From positions 1 to 64,000 of the forward strand of contig NZ_MDJZ01000004.1 of the NCBI RefSeq assembly GCF_002151125.1: a stretch of 64,000 bases of DNA, read 5' to 3'. This document shows positions 10,661-21,253 of this stretch, one piece after another. Within the stretch, counting starts at the first letter, position 1, and every line of letters begins with the position of its first letter. Both the position numbers and the translations under genes were made by a program. The notes below the pieces were generated by a model, which was not told the DNA's origin, ran no database searches, and was given only the letters and a program-made list of their open reading frames with translations. Origin of the DNA: Clavibacter michiganensis (GTDB lineage Bacteria > Actinomycetota > Actinomycetes > Actinomycetales > Microbacteriaceae).

Positions 10661-12046
10661 GTGGCAACCCCCTCGCGTCTCGACCCGGTCATCAACCTCG
10701 CCAAGCGGCGCGGCTTCGTCTTCCAGGCGGGTGAGATCTACGGCGGCTCGCGCTCCGCGTGGGACTACGGGCCGCTCGGCGTGGCCCTGAAGGAGAACAT
10801 CAAGCGCCAGTGGTGGCAGACCATGGTCAACGGCCGCGACGACGTCGTGGGCCTCGACTCCTCCGTCATCCTGCCCCGCCGCGTGTGGGAGGCCTCCGGC
10901 CACGTCGAGGTCTTCAGCGACCCGCTCGTCGAGTCACTGCACACGCACAAGCGGTACCGCGCCGACCACCTCCTCGAGGCGTACGAGGCCAAGCACGGCC
11001 ACCCGCCGGCCAACGGCCTCGCGGACGTCAACGACCCGGACACCGGCCAGCCCGGATCCTGGACCGAGCCCCAGAACTTCTCGGGCCTGCTCAAGACCTT
11101 CCTGGGTCCCGTCGACAACCAGGAGGGCCTGCACTACCTCCGCCCGGAGACCGCGCAGGGCATCTTCGTCAACTTCGCCAACGTGCTGAGCGCCGCGCGC
11201 CAGAAGCCGCCGTTCGGCATCGGCCAGATCGGCAAGAGCTTCCGCAACGAGATCACGCCGCAGAACTGGATCTTCCGCACGCGCGAGTTCGAGCAGATGG
11301 AGATGGAGTTCTTCGTCGAGCCCGGCACCGACGCCGAGTGGCACCAGTACTGGATCGACGCCCGCTACGCCTGGTACACCGACCTCGGCATCGACCCCGA
11401 GAACCTCCGCCTGTTCGAGCACCCGCAGGAGAAGCTCTCCCACTACTCGACCCGCACGGTCGACATCGAGTACCGCTTCGGCTTCGCCGGCGGCGCCTGG
11501 GGCGAGCTCGAGGGCATCGCGAACCGCACCGACTACGACCTGCGCACGCACTCCGAGGCGTCCGGCCAGGACCTCTCCTACTTCGACCAGACGAAGAACG
11601 AGCGGTGGATCCCGTACGTCATCGAGCCCGCGGCCGGCCTCACCCGCTCGATGATGGCGTTCCTCGTCGACGCCTACCACGAGGACGAGGCGCCGAACGC
11701 GAAGGGCGGCGTGGACAAGCGCACGGTCCTCCGCCTCGACCGTCGCCTCGCGCCCGTCAAGGTCGCCGTGCTGCCGCTGTCGCGCAACGAGAAGCTGTCG
11801 CCGGTGGCGCGCGAGCTCGCCGCGGAGCTGCGCAAGGTCTGGAACATCGAGTTCGACGACGCGGGCGCCATCGGACGCCGCTACCGCCGCCAGGACGAGA
11901 TCGGCACGCCGTTCTGCGTGACGATCGACTTCGACACGCTCGACGACCGCGCCGTCACCGTCCGCGAGCGCGACACCATGGCGCAGGAGCGCATCCCGCT
12001 CGACGACCTCGTCGGCTACCTCGCGGGGCAGCTCGTCGGGGCCTGA
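10661..12046 (+). CDS. glyS: glycyl-tRNA synthetase, single-chain type
   Basis: 461 aa class II aminoacyl-tRNA synthetase, the alpha2 type used by actinobacteria rather than the alpha2beta2 GlyQS. The N-terminus shows the family segment [19 protein letters not shown]. Motif 2 is visible as [20 protein letters not shown] and motif 3 near [13 protein letters not shown]. The C-terminal anticodon-binding domain runs from about residue 360 to the end ([12 protein letters not shown]). The GTG start follows a GGAG site nine bases away. It stands alone with about 110 bp upstream. Confidence 0.97.
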   Translation: MATPSRLDPVINLAKRRGFVFQAGEIYGGSRSAWDYGPLGVALKENIKRQWWQTMVNGRDDVVGLDSSVILPRRVWEASGHVEVFSDPLVESLHTHKRYRADHLLEAYEAKHGHPPANGLADVNDPDTGQPGSWTEPQNFSGLLKTFLGPVDNQEGLHYLRPETAQGIFVNFANVLSAARQKPPFGIGQIGKSFRNEITPQNWIFRTREFEQMEMEFFVEPGTDAEWHQYWIDARYAWYTDLGIDPENLRLFEHPQEKLSHYSTRTVDIEYRFGFAGGAWGELEGIANRTDYDLRTHSEASGQDLSYFDQTKNERWIPYVIEPAAGLTRSMMAFLVDAYHEDEAPNAKGGVDKRTVLRLDRRLAPVKVAVLPLSRNEKLSPVARELAAELRKVWNIEFDDAGAIGRRYRRQDEIGTPFCVTIDFDTLDDRAVTVRERDTMAQERIPLDDLVGYLAGQLVGA

Positions 12047-12067
12047 TCCGCGCGATCCCGCACGAGA

Positions 12068-12113
12068 GATCCGCCGTCCCCTGCCGCCCCGCGCGGGTCA
12101 GGGGCGGCGGATC
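12068..12113. terminator. bidirectional hairpin between convergent glyS and YbaK gene
   Basis: Imperfect inverted repeat: GATCCGCCG and CCCCTG on the left match CAGGGG and CGGCGGATC on the right, with a GC-rich loop. It overlaps the last codons of the minus-strand gene and lies just after the glyS stop, so it can serve both convergent genes. Confidence 0.5.
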
Positions 12114-12631
12114 GTCAGCTCGTCGGTGATGTCGCCGACCGTCGCGCCGAGCGCCGCGACCAGCGCGTCCGCGTCGACCAGGGCCGAGACGCCGTGCTCG
12201 CCGCCGCCCATGCCGATCCGTCGGCCGGCGATCCGCTCGTCGGCGAAGACGGGCAGGTCGCCGCGGGCGCCGAGCGGCGTGATGGTGCCGCGCGCGTAGC
12301 CGGTCGCCTCGAGGGCCACCTCGGGCGCGGGCATCGAGAGCTTGTTGACGCCCACGAGGGCGCGCAGCTTCGACCAGCTGATCTGCCGGTCGCCCGGCAC
12401 GAGCGCCATGAGCAGCGCGCCGTCGTGCCGCTTCACCACGAGCGACTTCACGAGGTGGGACGGCTCGATGCCGAGGCCGCGGGCCGCCTCCTCGAGGGAT
12501 CCGGCGTCGGGCCGGTCGACGACCTCGACGTCGATGCCGAGGCGCGCGGCGTGGGCGAGCACGCGGTCGCGCCCCCGGGGAGCGGCGTCGTCGGATGCGG
12601 TCGGGACGGAGGAGGGGGAGCTGTCGGCCAT
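12098..12631 (-). CDS. YbaK/EbsC-type aminoacyl-tRNA deacylase
   Basis: 177 aa cytoplasmic protein of the YbaK/ProX/EbsC editing superfamily, which hydrolyses mischarged aminoacyl-tRNA in trans. The family core is seen in EPSHLVKSLVVKRHDGALLMALVPGD split across residues 57-82, with the invariant Lys in the LVKSLVVK strand, and in GYARGTITPLG and the C-terminal GGGEHG. The most likely specificity is Cys-tRNA(Pro), as for YbaK, but related proteins differ. The start was placed where the conserved protein begins. It diverges from the DsbA-like gene over 51 bp. Confidence 0.85.
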   Translation of the reverse strand: MADSSPSSVPTASDDAAPRGRDRVLAHAARLGIDVEVVDRPDAGSLEEAARGLGIEPSHLVKSLVVKRHDGALLMALVPGDRQISWSKLRALVGVNKLSMPAPEVALEATGYARGTITPLGARGDLPVFADERIAGRRIGMGGGEHGVSALVDADALVAALGATVGDITDELTIRRP

Positions 12632-12682
12632 GCTCGGGCAACACCGCGGGAATGCCCCGCCTTCCCGACCGGTTGCCCACCC

Positions 12683-13408
12683 GTGACCGACTCCTCCGCC
12701 CCCGCCCTGCCCGCCATCCGCGTCGACGTCTGGTCGGACATCGCCTGCCCGTGGTGCTACGTCGGCAAGCGCCGCTTCGAGCGCGGCGCGCGCGACTTCC
12801 GGGCGAGGACGCCCGGCGCCCCCGAGATCGAGGTCACCTACCGGTCCTTCGAGCTCGCACCCGACACCCCGGTCGACTTCCAGGGCACCGAGGTCGACTT
12901 CCTGGCGGGCCACAAGGGCATCCCCGCCGACCGCGTCGCGACGATGCTCGAGGACATGACCCGGCTCGCCGCCGCCGAGGGCCTGGCCTACGACTACGAC
13001 GCGCTGCAGCACACCAACACCGTCCTCGCGCACGAGCTGCTGCACGTGGCGCGCGTGCGCGGCGTGCAGCTGGAGATGGTGGAGCGCCTGCTGTCCGCCT
13101 ACTTCACCGAGGGCCGCCACGTCGGTCGGGTCCCGGACCTCGTCGAGCTCGCGGTCGAGGTCGGCCTCGACGCCGACGAGGTGCGCGAGGCGCTGGAGTC
13201 GCACCGCCACATCGACGACGTGCGCGCCGACCAGGCGCAGGCGGTCGCCTACGGGATCCAGGGCGTGCCCTTCTTCGTGATCGACGAGCGCTTCGGGATC
13301 TCCGGCGCGCAGGACCCGACGGTCTTCGCCTCCGCCCTCGGCGAGGCCCTGGCCGCGCGCGACGGCGACACGGTGCGCGTCGTCGCGGGCGAGGAGGCCG
13401 CCCGATGA
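12683..13408 (+). CDS. DsbA-family (FrnE-like) oxidoreductase
   Basis: 241 aa thioredoxin-fold protein. The active-site CPWC sits at residues 22-25, after VDVWSDIACPWC. A helical insertion follows, and the cis-Pro loop is GVPFF (about 194-198) in the context QAVAYGIQGVPFFVIDERF. It has no signal peptide, so it is cytoplasmic, as FrnE-type DsbA proteins are. FrnE relatives act in disulfide chemistry under oxidative stress, or in polyketide pathways. The GTG start is 51 bp from the divergent YbaK gene. Its stop overlaps a small downstream gene by ATGA. Confidence 0.88.
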   Translation: MTDSSAPALPAIRVDVWSDIACPWCYVGKRRFERGARDFRARTPGAPEIEVTYRSFELAPDTPVDFQGTEVDFLAGHKGIPADRVATMLEDMTRLAAAEGLAYDYDALQHTNTVLAHELLHVARVRGVQLEMVERLLSAYFTEGRHVGRVPDLVELAVEVGLDADEVREALESHRHIDDVRADQAQAVAYGIQGVPFFVIDERFGISGAQDPTVFASALGEALAARDGDTVRVVAGEEAAR

Positions 13409-13623
13409 GCGCCGCGCCCGCCACCGGCGCGCTGCCCGTCGCGGTCGTCCCCTTCGCGATGCGCGGATCCGCGGACGCCGCCGCCTGCGAGGGCGACGCC
13501 TGCCTCGTCCCCGGCGCGTCCGTCGCCGACGACCACGCCGCGCACGACGTGGGCACCGAGGCCTCGGCTGCGGCCGACCTGGCGCGCGTCCGCGACGCGA
13601 TCGACGCCGGGCGGGCCATCTGA
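13405..13623 (+). CDS. small hypothetical protein coupled to the DsbA-like gene
   Basis: 72 aa, not recognised. The start overlaps the stop of the DsbA-like gene (ATGA), which supports it being real. It is Ala/Asp-rich with two cysteines six residues apart (CEGDAC). The pair might be a redox substrate of its neighbour, which is only a guess. No membrane segment or signal peptide is visible. Confidence 0.55.
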   Translation: MSAAPATGALPVAVVPFAMRGSADAAACEGDACLVPGASVADDHAAHDVGTEASAAADLARVRDAIDAGRAI

Positions 13624-13715
13624 CCGTCCCTCCCCAGGCGCCCGCCGCCTGGCCCCCGCGGGGATCCCGCCCCGCGTCCGCCGCCCGCCGTCCCGTCTGG
13701 GAGAATCGAGCCGTC

Positions 13716-14942
13716 ATGTCCTCTCCGACCCTCGCCTCCGTCCCCTCCCCGGCCGACGCTCCCGGCGCACCCGCGCCCGCCGCCGAGCCGGCCCTCCGCA
13801 TCGGCGGCATCCCGCTCGACGTGCCCGTCGTACTCGCGCCCATGGCGGGCATCACCAACACCGCGTTCCGCCGGCTGTGCCGCGAGTTCGGCGCGGGCCT
13901 CTACGTCAGCGAGATGATCACGAGCCGCGCGCTCGTCGAGCGCACGCCCGAGTCCATGCGCCTCATCACGCACCACCCCTCGGAGAAGGTGCGCTCCATC
14001 CAGCTCTACGGGGTGGATCCGAAGACCGTGCGCGAGGCCGTCACGATGCTCGTCGCGGAGGACCGCGCCGACCACATCGACCTCAACTTCGGCTGCCCCG
14101 TGCCCAAGGTCACGAGCAAGGGCGGGGGAGCGGCGCTGCCCTGGAAGCTCGGGCTGTTCACCGACATCGTCGAGGGCGCCGTGAAGGCCGCGGGCGACGT
14201 CCCGCTCACGGTCAAGATGCGCAAGGGCATCGACGCCGACCACCTCACCTACCTCGAGGCCGGGCGCGCCGCCGAGGGCGCGGGCGTCGCGTCCATCGCG
14301 CTGCACGCGCGCACGGCGAGCGACTACTACAGCGGCCACGCCGACTGGCCCGCCATAGCGAAGCTCAAGCAGGCCATCGCGAGCGTGCCGGTCCTCGGCA
14401 ACGGCGACATCTGGGCCGCGGAGGACGCCATCCGGATGATGGACGAGACGGGCGCCGACGGCGTGGTCGTCGGCCGCGGCTGCCTCGGCCGCCCCTGGCT
14501 CTTCGGCGACCTCGCGGCCGCGTTCCACGCGCGCGCCGCCGGCCTCGACCCCGCGGACACGCCCCGCGCCCACCCGTCGCAGGGACAGGTCGCCGACACC
14601 TTCCGCCGCCACGTCGAGCTCCTCGCCGAGTTCTTCGAGAGCGAGGAGCGCGGCTGCCGCGACGCGCGCAAGCACGTCGCCTGGTACTTCAAGGGCTATC
14701 CGGTCGGCGGCGACCTGCGAGCGGCGCTCGCGTCGGCGTCGTCGCTCGAGGAGATCGACGGCCTGCTCGCCACCCTCGACCGCGACCAGCCCTACCCGGG
14801 CGCCGGCGCCGAGGGCGCGCGCGGACGCCAGGGCAGCATGAAGCGCACGGCGCTGCCGGACCGCTGGCTCGAGAGCCGCGACATCGACGCGCAGGATGCG
14901 ATGGACATCGCGGACGGGGAGATCCACAACAGTGGCGGTTGA
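13716..14942 (+). CDS. dus: tRNA-dihydrouridine synthase
   Basis: 408 aa FMN enzyme that reduces uridines in tRNA D-loops. The TIM-barrel start, [18 protein letters not shown], and the catalytic Cys in [16 protein letters not shown] (Cys about 126) are both present. FMN-phosphate contacts appear in GNGDIW and [16 protein letters not shown]. It is of the DusB type typical of actinobacteria. An unconserved Pro/Ala-rich N-terminus (about 30 aa) precedes the barrel. It overlaps the following dgt gene by 11 bases, so the two form an operon. Confidence 0.95.
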   Translation: MSSPTLASVPSPADAPGAPAPAAEPALRIGGIPLDVPVVLAPMAGITNTAFRRLCREFGAGLYVSEMITSRALVERTPESMRLITHHPSEKVRSIQLYGVDPKTVREAVTMLVAEDRADHIDLNFGCPVPKVTSKGGGAALPWKLGLFTDIVEGAVKAAGDVPLTVKMRKGIDADHLTYLEAGRAAEGAGVASIALHARTASDYYSGHADWPAIAKLKQAIASVPVLGNGDIWAAEDAIRMMDETGADGVVVGRGCLGRPWLFGDLAAAFHARAAGLDPADTPRAHPSQGQVADTFRRHVELLAEFFESEERGCRDARKHVAWYFKGYPVGGDLRAALASASSLEEIDGLLATLDRDQPYPGAGAEGARGRQGSMKRTALPDRWLESRDIDAQDAMDIADGEIHNSGG

Positions 14943-16206
14943 GAGCATGCACGAGCGGTCGGCGTACAGCGCCACCGACGCCGAGCGGTGGTTCCCCGAG
15001 CAGCACTCGTCCCGCCGGAGCGACTTCGCACGAGACCGCGCCCGCCTGCTGCACTCGAGCGCGCTCCGGCGCCTCGCCGCCAAGACGCAGGTGCTGAGCC
15101 CCATGGCCGGCCTCGACTTCGCGCGCAACCGGCTCACGCACTCCCTCGAGGTGGCGCAGGTGGGCCGCGAGCTCGCCTCCAGCCTCGACCTCGATCCCGA
15201 CGTGGTCGACACCGCGTGCCTCGCGCACGACATCGGCCACCCGCCGTTCGGGCACAACGGCGAGCGGGCGCTCAACGACTGGGCGTCCGACATCGGCGGC
15301 TTCGAGGGCAACGCGCAGACGCTGCGGCTGCTCACCCGGCTGGAGCCCAAGGTCATCGGGCCGGAGGGACGGCCGTACGGCCTCAACCTCACGCGGGCCA
15401 GCCTCGACGCGAGCTGCAAGTACCCGTGGCCGAGCTCGCAGTCGGTGCCCGACCCCTCGGGCCGCGGCAAGTTCGGCTTCTACGACGACGACGTGGCCGC
15501 CTTCGAGTGGCTCCGCGAGGGCGCGCCCACGGGCCGCCGCTGCATCGAGGCGGAGGTCATGGACCTCAGCGACGACATCGCCTACTCCGTGCACGACTTC
15601 GAGGACGCCATCGTCGGCGGCTACGTCGACGTGCGCGCGCTCGGCGCCCGGGTCGACCACGAGGAGCTCGTCGACTCGATGGTCGCGTGGATCGGCGGCG
15701 CGCACTCGCACGAGGAGCTGATCCAGGCCTTCGACCGGCTCGACTCCCTCGACGTGTGGGTGGACGAGTACGACGGCGGCCGCGGCGCCCAGGCGGCGCT
15801 GAAGGACCTCACGAGCCAGCTCATCGGCCGCTTCGCGGGTGCCGCCACGCAGCTCACGCGCGCCACGCACACCGACCGCAGCCTCATCCGCTTCGGCGCG
15901 CACGTGGTCGTCCCGCGGGCGATCCAGGCGGAGATCGCGGTGCTCAAGGGCATCGTCGCGGCGTTCGTCATGTCGAAGAACACGCGGCAGCCCATCTACG
16001 CGCGCCAGCGCGAGGTCCTCGCCGGCCTCGCCGACGCCCTGCACGCGCGGGGCGCCGACGAGCTCGACCCCGGCTTCGCGGGCGACTGGCACCAGGCCGC
16101 GGACGACGGCGCCCGCAAGCGCGTCATCGTCGACCAGGTCGCCAGCCTCACGGACCAGTCGGCCATCGCCTGGTACGAGCGCCTGTGCGCCCGGCCGGTC
16201 TTCTGA
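14932..16206 (+). CDS. dgt: deoxyguanosinetriphosphate triphosphohydrolase-like protein
   Basis: 424 aa HD-domain dNTP triphosphohydrolase, cleaving dNTP to nucleoside and tripolyphosphate. The HD metal site is visible as NRLTHSLEV and [14 protein letters not shown] (about residues 99-112), with the third element [17 protein letters not shown] further on. A GTG at 14932 inside the end of dus is preceded by GGGGAGA. The internal ATG five codons later (VAVESM) is an alternative start. Dgt followed by dnaG is a widespread actinobacterial order, linking nucleotide-pool control to replication priming. Confidence 0.92.
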   Translation: MAVESMHERSAYSATDAERWFPEQHSSRRSDFARDRARLLHSSALRRLAAKTQVLSPMAGLDFARNRLTHSLEVAQVGRELASSLDLDPDVVDTACLAHDIGHPPFGHNGERALNDWASDIGGFEGNAQTLRLLTRLEPKVIGPEGRPYGLNLTRASLDASCKYPWPSSQSVPDPSGRGKFGFYDDDVAAFEWLREGAPTGRRCIEAEVMDLSDDIAYSVHDFEDAIVGGYVDVRALGARVDHEELVDSMVAWIGGAHSHEELIQAFDRLDSLDVWVDEYDGGRGAQAALKDLTSQLIGRFAGAATQLTRATHTDRSLIRFGAHVVVPRAIQAEIAVLKGIVAAFVMSKNTRQPIYARQREVLAGLADALHARGADELDPGFAGDWHQAADDGARKRVIVDQVASLTDQSAIAWYERLCARPVF

Positions 16207-16267
16207 CGCGCGCGGTGGCCCGTCGCCGGCCCGGGCTCGCGCCGGACGCCGGACGTAGGATGAGCCA

Positions 16268-18160
16268 ATGGCCCTGATCCGCAAGAGCGACATCGACGAG
16301 GTGCGCTCCCGGGTGAACCTGGGCGACGTGGTGGGGGAGTACGTCACCCTCAAGTCGGCGGGCGTCGGATCCCTGAAGGGCCTCTGCCCCTTCCACGACG
16401 AGCGCACGCCGAGCTTCCACGTACGGCCCCAGGTCGGCTTCTACCACTGCTTCGGCTGCGGAGAGGGCGGCGACGTCTACACGTTCCTGCAGCGCATGGA
16501 CCACGTCACGTTCGCCGAGGCCGTGGAGCGCATGGCGCAGCGGATCGGCTACCAGCTGCACTACGAGGACGGCCAGGCCGCCACCGACCAGGGCAACCGC
16601 TCGCGCCTCCTCGGCGCGAACGAGGCGGCCGCGGAGTTCTTCGTCGAGCAGCTCGGATCGGAGGAGGCGGAGATCGGCCGCACCTTCCTCGGGGAGCGCG
16701 GCTTCGACCAGGGCGCGGCGCAGCGCTTCGGCGTCGGCTTCGCCCCGCAGAGCTGGGACGCCCTCTCCACGCACCTCAAGGCCAAGGGCTACACGGAGGC
16801 CGAGCTGGTGACCGCAGGCCTCCTCAGCCAGGGCGACCGCGGCGCGTACGACCGGTTCCGCGGCCGGCTGGTGTGGCCCATCCGCGACCTCACGGGATCC
16901 ACGGTCGGCTTCGGCGCCCGCCGCCTGCGCGAGGACGACAAGGGCCCGAAGTACCTCAACACGCCCGAGACGCCCGTCTACCACAAGAGCTCCGTGCTCT
17001 ACGGGCTCGACCTCGCCAAGCGCGACGTGAGCCGCGGCCGCCAGGTGGTCGTGGTCGAGGGCTACACCGACGTGATGGCCTGCCACCTCGCCGGGGTCAC
17101 CACCGCCGTCGCCACCTGCGGCACGTCGTTCGGCGTCGACCACATCAAGGTCCTCCGCCGCGTGCTCGGCGACGACAGCGGGCTCGGCGAGGTCGTCTTC
17201 ACCTTCGACCCCGACGCGGCCGGCCAGAAGGCCGCCATGCGCGCCTTCTCGGAGGAGCGGCGCTTCGCCGCCCAGACCTACGTCGCGGTCGGCCCCGAGG
17301 GGCTGGATCCCTGCGACCTCCGCCTCACGCGCGGCGACGACGCCGTCCGCCGCATGATCCAGGGCAAGAAGCCCATGTTCGAGTTCGCGATCCGGCAGAT
17401 CCTCGCCGACCACGACCTCGACACCGTCGAGGGCCGCGTCGCGGCGCTGCGCGCCGCCGCTCCCGTGGTCGCCGACATCCGCGACCCGTCCCTCCGGCCC
17501 GGCTACGCGCGGGAGCTCGCGGGCTGGCTGGGCATGGACCTCACGGAGGTCGGCCGCGCCGTCCAGACCGCGGGGCGCAGCACGCCCGCCGACGGCGCCG
17601 ACCGCTCCGGCGGCTCGCCGCAGGGGCGGCACGCGCAGGGCGGGCACGGTCCGGACGACGACGGCGCGGCGGACGCGTCCCGCTCCATGTCCCTCATGGA
17701 CCTGCCGACCGACCTCGCGACCCGCCTCGAGCGCGACGCGCTCATGGCGATGCTGCAGCACCCGGAGCTCGTCGGGAACGACCTGGTCATGCGGGCCGCG
17801 CAGGTCACCTTCGTCAACGAGAGCCTCGCGGTCGTCCGCGACGGCGTCATCGGGAGCATGGACGCCCTCGGCGGCGCGGACTGGCTGTCGCGCGTGGCCC
17901 TCGAGGTGCCCGAGTCGTTCGCGACGCTCGTGAAGCAGCTCGGCGTCGCGCCGCTGCCGAACCGCGGCGACGCCGACAAGCTCGCCGTCTACGTGAAGGG
18001 CGTCACGGCCGAGCTCGTCGGGCGCGACCTGCTGCGCCGCAAGGCCGACCTCATCGGCCGGCTGCAGCGCACGGACGCGACCCACGAGCGCGATCGCTAC
18101 CAGGAGATCCAGCGCGAGCTCATGCAGGTCGAGGCCGAGCGCCGAGCGCTGCGCGAATAG
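16268..18160 (+). CDS. dnaG: DNA primase
   Basis: 630 aa replicative primase that makes RNA primers at the fork and contacts the DnaB helicase through its C-terminal domain. The N-terminal CHC2 zinc-binding domain has [11 protein letters not shown] and [11 protein letters not shown] (about 40-65). The TOPRIM core shows [11 protein letters not shown] (about 261-271) and FDPDAAG. The C-terminal helicase-interaction region follows a Gly/Asp-rich linker at about 440-475. It starts 61 bases after dgt, in the same direction. Confidence 0.97.
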   Translation: MALIRKSDIDEVRSRVNLGDVVGEYVTLKSAGVGSLKGLCPFHDERTPSFHVRPQVGFYHCFGCGEGGDVYTFLQRMDHVTFAEAVERMAQRIGYQLHYEDGQAATDQGNRSRLLGANEAAAEFFVEQLGSEEAEIGRTFLGERGFDQGAAQRFGVGFAPQSWDALSTHLKAKGYTEAELVTAGLLSQGDRGAYDRFRGRLVWPIRDLTGSTVGFGARRLREDDKGPKYLNTPETPVYHKSSVLYGLDLAKRDVSRGRQVVVVEGYTDVMACHLAGVTTAVATCGTSFGVDHIKVLRRVLGDDSGLGEVVFTFDPDAAGQKAAMRAFSEERRFAAQTYVAVGPEGLDPCDLRLTRGDDAVRRMIQGKKPMFEFAIRQILADHDLDTVEGRVAALRAAAPVVADIRDPSLRPGYARELAGWLGMDLTEVGRAVQTAGRSTPADGADRSGGSPQGRHAQGGHGPDDDGAADASRSMSLMDLPTDLATRLERDALMAMLQHPELVGNDLVMRAAQVTFVNESLAVVRDGVIGSMDALGGADWLSRVALEVPESFATLVKQLGVAPLPNRGDADKLAVYVKGVTAELVGRDLLRRKADLIGRLQRTDATHERDRYQEIQRELMQVEAERRALRE

Positions 18161-18360
18161 CCCGGATCCAGTGCGCGCGAGGCGGACGGCGCGCGCCGGA
18201 GCGGACCGCGGGCCATGTTTCATTCGTGTGAAGAAGCGCCGCCGCACGACCCCGGGGTCGGGGCTGCTGTTTCCCGTGTGTTAGAAATCATGCACAGCAC
18301 AGCGTCCGTGTCTTCCCGATGCGCGGGCGCGATCCCCTTCATGAAAGAGGCACTCGGAAC
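18161..18360 (+). promoter_or_regulatory. intergenic region upstream of the peptide transporter
   Basis: 200 bp between dnaG and the transporter lipoprotein gene. A perfect 14-bp palindrome CGACCCCGGGGTCG lies around 18247-18260 and could end dnaG transcription or bind a regulator. The final 70 bases are less GC-rich and probably contain the promoter. An AAAGAGGCAC-like ribosome-binding site precedes the ATG. I could not assign -35/-10 boxes. Confidence 0.35.
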
Positions 18361-20013
18361 ATGACGTCCGCATTCACCCGGCGCTCTCGCGTCCTGCTCG
18401 CCACGGCCGGATTCTCCGCCGCGGCCCTCGTCCTCGCCGGCTGCTCCGGCGGATCCGGCGACCCGCTCGCCGAGGACGGCGAGTCCGGCGGATCCATCGT
18501 CGTCGGCACGACCGACAAGGTCCTCTCGCTCGACCCCGCCGGCTCCTACGACAACGGCTCGTTCGCGGTGCAGAACCAGGTCTACCCGTTCCTCTTCAAC
18601 AGCCCCTACGGCAGCCCCGACGTCGAGCCCGACCTCGCCGTCTCCGGCGAGTACACCTCGCCGAACGAGTTCACGGTCGAGCTCAAGCCCGACCTCACGT
18701 TCGCCAACGGCCACGCGCTCACCGCGAGCGACGTCAAGTTCACGTTCGACCGCGTCGCGGCAATCGCCGCCAACGGCGCCGACAACGGCAACGGCCCGTC
18801 GTCGCTCCTCGCGAACGTGGAGAGCGTCCAGGCCCCCGACGACACGACCGTCGTCTTCACGCTGAAGACCGCGAACGACCAGACGTTCGAGCAGGTGCTC
18901 TCGAGCCCCGCCGGCCCCATCGTCGACGAGGAGGTCTTCCCGGCCGACGCGCTCGCCGACCCGGCCGACATCGTCGCGGCGAACGCCTTCGCGGGCCAGT
19001 ACGTCATCACCGACTTCGACCTCAACCAGCTCGTCGCCTACGCGCCGAACGCCGACTACCAGGGCGTCCTCCCGAAGGCCGAGAACGGCGGCGTGACCGC
19101 GCGCTACTACGCCGACGAGACCACGATGAAGCTCGCCGTGCAGAACGGCGAGATCGACGTCGCGGGCCGCTCGCTCGGCGCGACCGACATCGCGGACCTC
19201 AAGACGGACGACTCCGTCCAGGTCATCGAGGGACCCGGTGGCGAGATCCGCTACATCACGTTCAACCTGAACACGCAGCCCTTCGGCAAGACCACCGCCG
19301 AGGCCGACGAGGCCAAGGCCCTCGCCGTCCGCCAGGCCGCGGCCGACCTCGTCGACCGCGAGGAGCTGTCGACCGAGGTCTACAACAGCACCTACACGCC
19401 GCTCTACTCCTACGTGGCCGACGGCCTCTCCGGCGCCAACGAGGCGCTCAAGGGCGTCTACGGCGACGGGGACGGCGGACCGGACGCGGACAAGGCCGCG
19501 AAGGCCCTGGCCGACGCCGGCGTGCAGACGCCCGTCGCGCTGCAGCTCCAGTTCAACCCGGACCACTACGGCGCCGGCTCGGACGACGAGTACGCGCTCA
19601 TCAAGCAGCAGCTCGAGGCGACCGGCCTGTTCCAGGTCAACCTGCAGTCCACGATCTGGGACCAGTACAGCAAGGCCCGCGTCAACGACGAGTACCCGGC
19701 GTACCAGCTCGGCTGGTTCCCCGACTACTCGGACGCGGACAACTACCTGACGCCGTTCTTCTCCCCGCAGTCCTTCGTGAAGAACCACTACGACAACCCC
19801 ACCGTGACGGACCTCATCACGCAGCAGCTGTCGGAGGCCGACACCACGGCGCGCGCCGAGCTCATCGGCGAGATCCAGGACGAGGTCGCCGCCGACCTGC
19901 CGACCCTGCCCCTGCTCCAGGGCTCGCAGGTCGCGGTGGCCGGCAAGGACGTGTCGGGCGTGACGCTCGACGCCTCGTTCAAGTTCCGCTACGCGCCGAT
20001 CACCAAGGGCTAG
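18361..20013 (+). CDS. peptide ABC transporter substrate-binding lipoprotein (DppA/OppA family)
   Basis: 550 aa. A lipoprotein signal peptide has positively charged residues at 7-10, a hydrophobic stretch and the lipobox LVLAGC with the lipidated Cys at 28. The mature part is a class C (SBP family 5) binding protein, shown by TDKVLSLDPAGSYDN near the start, LKPDLTFANGHALTASDVKFT and the DYSDADNYLTPFF region. It binds oligopeptides or similar ligands outside the membrane for the permeases encoded next. A 16-bp perfect hairpin separates it from the permease genes and probably sets its higher expression. Confidence 0.93.
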   Translation: MTSAFTRRSRVLLATAGFSAAALVLAGCSGGSGDPLAEDGESGGSIVVGTTDKVLSLDPAGSYDNGSFAVQNQVYPFLFNSPYGSPDVEPDLAVSGEYTSPNEFTVELKPDLTFANGHALTASDVKFTFDRVAAIAANGADNGNGPSSLLANVESVQAPDDTTVVFTLKTANDQTFEQVLSSPAGPIVDEEVFPADALADPADIVAANAFAGQYVITDFDLNQLVAYAPNADYQGVLPKAENGGVTARYYADETTMKLAVQNGEIDVAGRSLGATDIADLKTDDSVQVIEGPGGEIRYITFNLNTQPFGKTTAEADEAKALAVRQAAADLVDREELSTEVYNSTYTPLYSYVADGLSGANEALKGVYGDGDGGPDADKAAKALADAGVQTPVALQLQFNPDHYGAGSDDEYALIKQQLEATGLFQVNLQSTIWDQYSKARVNDEYPAYQLGWFPDYSDADNYLTPFFSPQSFVKNHYDNPTVTDLITQQLSEADTTARAELIGEIQDEVAADLPTLPLLQGSQVAVAGKDVSGVTLDASFKFRYAPITKG

Positions 20014-20054
20014 CAGGCCCGACGGAGGCGGTCTCCTAGACTCGCCTCCTCCAC

Positions 20055-20090
20055 GGATGGGGCGTCCCGCTGCGGCGGGACGCCCCATCC
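20055..20090 (+). terminator. 16-bp perfect hairpin between binding-protein and permease genes
   Basis: GGATGGGGCGTCCCGC pairs perfectly with the inverse at 20075-20090 around a 4-base loop TGCG. Its place inside the operon suggests partial termination or mRNA protection, so that the binding protein is made in excess of the membrane parts. Confidence 0.75.
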
Positions 20091-20157
20091 CTGTGCCCCG
20101 CGGTGGCATCCCCACCCGACGCCCGACCCGCACGACGACCCGAAAGGCACTCCTGCC

Positions 20158-21252
20158 GTGACCGTCATCCCGGACGCCGTACCCGCGTCCGCGCCCCCCG
20201 GGGCGCAGCAGCCCAAGGCCCGGAAGCAGGGGATCGGGCTCGGCCAGTACATCCTCATCCGCGCCGTGCTCATCATCCCGACCGTGTTCATCCTCGTGAC
20301 GCTGGTGTTCTTCCTCATGCGCATCGTCGGCGACCCGATCTCCGCCGCCGTCGGCGACCGGCTCACCCCCGAGCAGCTCCAGGAGCGCCTCGCGACCGCC
20401 GGGTTCGACCGGCCGATCATCGTGCAGTACCTCGAGTACCTCGGCCAGATCGCCACCGGCAACTTCGGCCGCTCGCTCACCGACAACCGGCTCATCAGCG
20501 AGGTGCTGCTGCAGTACGGGTCGGCCACGCTCGAGCTGGTCGTCTACTCGCTCATCGTCGCGTTCCTCATCGGCATCCCGCTCGGCCTCGTCGCCGCGTA
20601 CTTCAAGGACCGCACGCCCGACGCCGTGCTCCGGATCCTCGCGATCCTCGCCTACGCCACGCCCGTCTTCTTCGCCGGCCTCCTCCTGAAGCTCGTCTTC
20701 TCGGTGTGGCTCGGGATCCTCCCGCTGTCCGGCCGCGCCGACACGCGCGTCGAGGTCGCCCTCGGGCGGCTGGAGAACCCGACCGGCATCTACCTGATCG
20801 ACGCGCTCCGCCTCGGCAGCCCCACGGCCGTCAGCGACGTCCTCGAGCACGCGGTCCTCCCGGCGCTCGCGCTGGGCCTCCTGACCGCCGGCATCTTCCT
20901 GCGGCTCGTGCGCACGAACGTCATCTCGACGCTCGGCACCGAGTACGTGGACGCGGCGCGCTCGCGCGGCGTCGGCGAGTTCCGGCTCACCACCCGGCAC
21001 GCGCTGAAGCCCGCGCTCATCCCGATCATCACGGTCGTGGGCCTGCAGATCGCCGTCATGCTCGGCGGCGCCGTGCTCACGGAGACCACGTTCGAGTGGC
21101 GGGGCCTCGGCTTCCAGCTCGCGCAGTACCTGGCGGCGCGCGACTTCGTCGCCGTGCAGGGAATCGTGGCGCTCCTGGCCGTGATCGTGGCCGTGACCAA
21201 CTTCATCGTCGACGTCGTCGCGGCGCTCATCGACCCGCGAGTGAGGTACTGA
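20158..21252 (+). CDS. peptide ABC transporter permease (DppB type)
   Basis: 364 aa with about six membrane segments. The N-terminal segment leads into the periplasmic loop with the DppB-type pattern RIVGDPISAAVGDRL and AGFDRPIIVQYLEYL. The EAA loop contacting the ATPase is seen as EYVDAARSRGVGEFRLTTRH. A GTG start follows GAAAGGCAC. Its stop is separated from the next permease by one base. It is the first of the two permeases in this importer. Confidence 0.93.
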   Translation: MTVIPDAVPASAPPGAQQPKARKQGIGLGQYILIRAVLIIPTVFILVTLVFFLMRIVGDPISAAVGDRLTPEQLQERLATAGFDRPIIVQYLEYLGQIATGNFGRSLTDNRLISEVLLQYGSATLELVVYSLIVAFLIGIPLGLVAAYFKDRTPDAVLRILAILAYATPVFFAGLLLKLVFSVWLGILPLSGRADTRVEVALGRLENPTGIYLIDALRLGSPTAVSDVLEHAVLPALALGLLTAGIFLRLVRTNVISTLGTEYVDAARSRGVGEFRLTTRHALKPALIPIITVVGLQIAVMLGGAVLTETTFEWRGLGFQLAQYLAARDFVAVQGIVALLAVIVAVTNFIVDVVAALIDPRVRY

Positions 21253-21253
21253 C

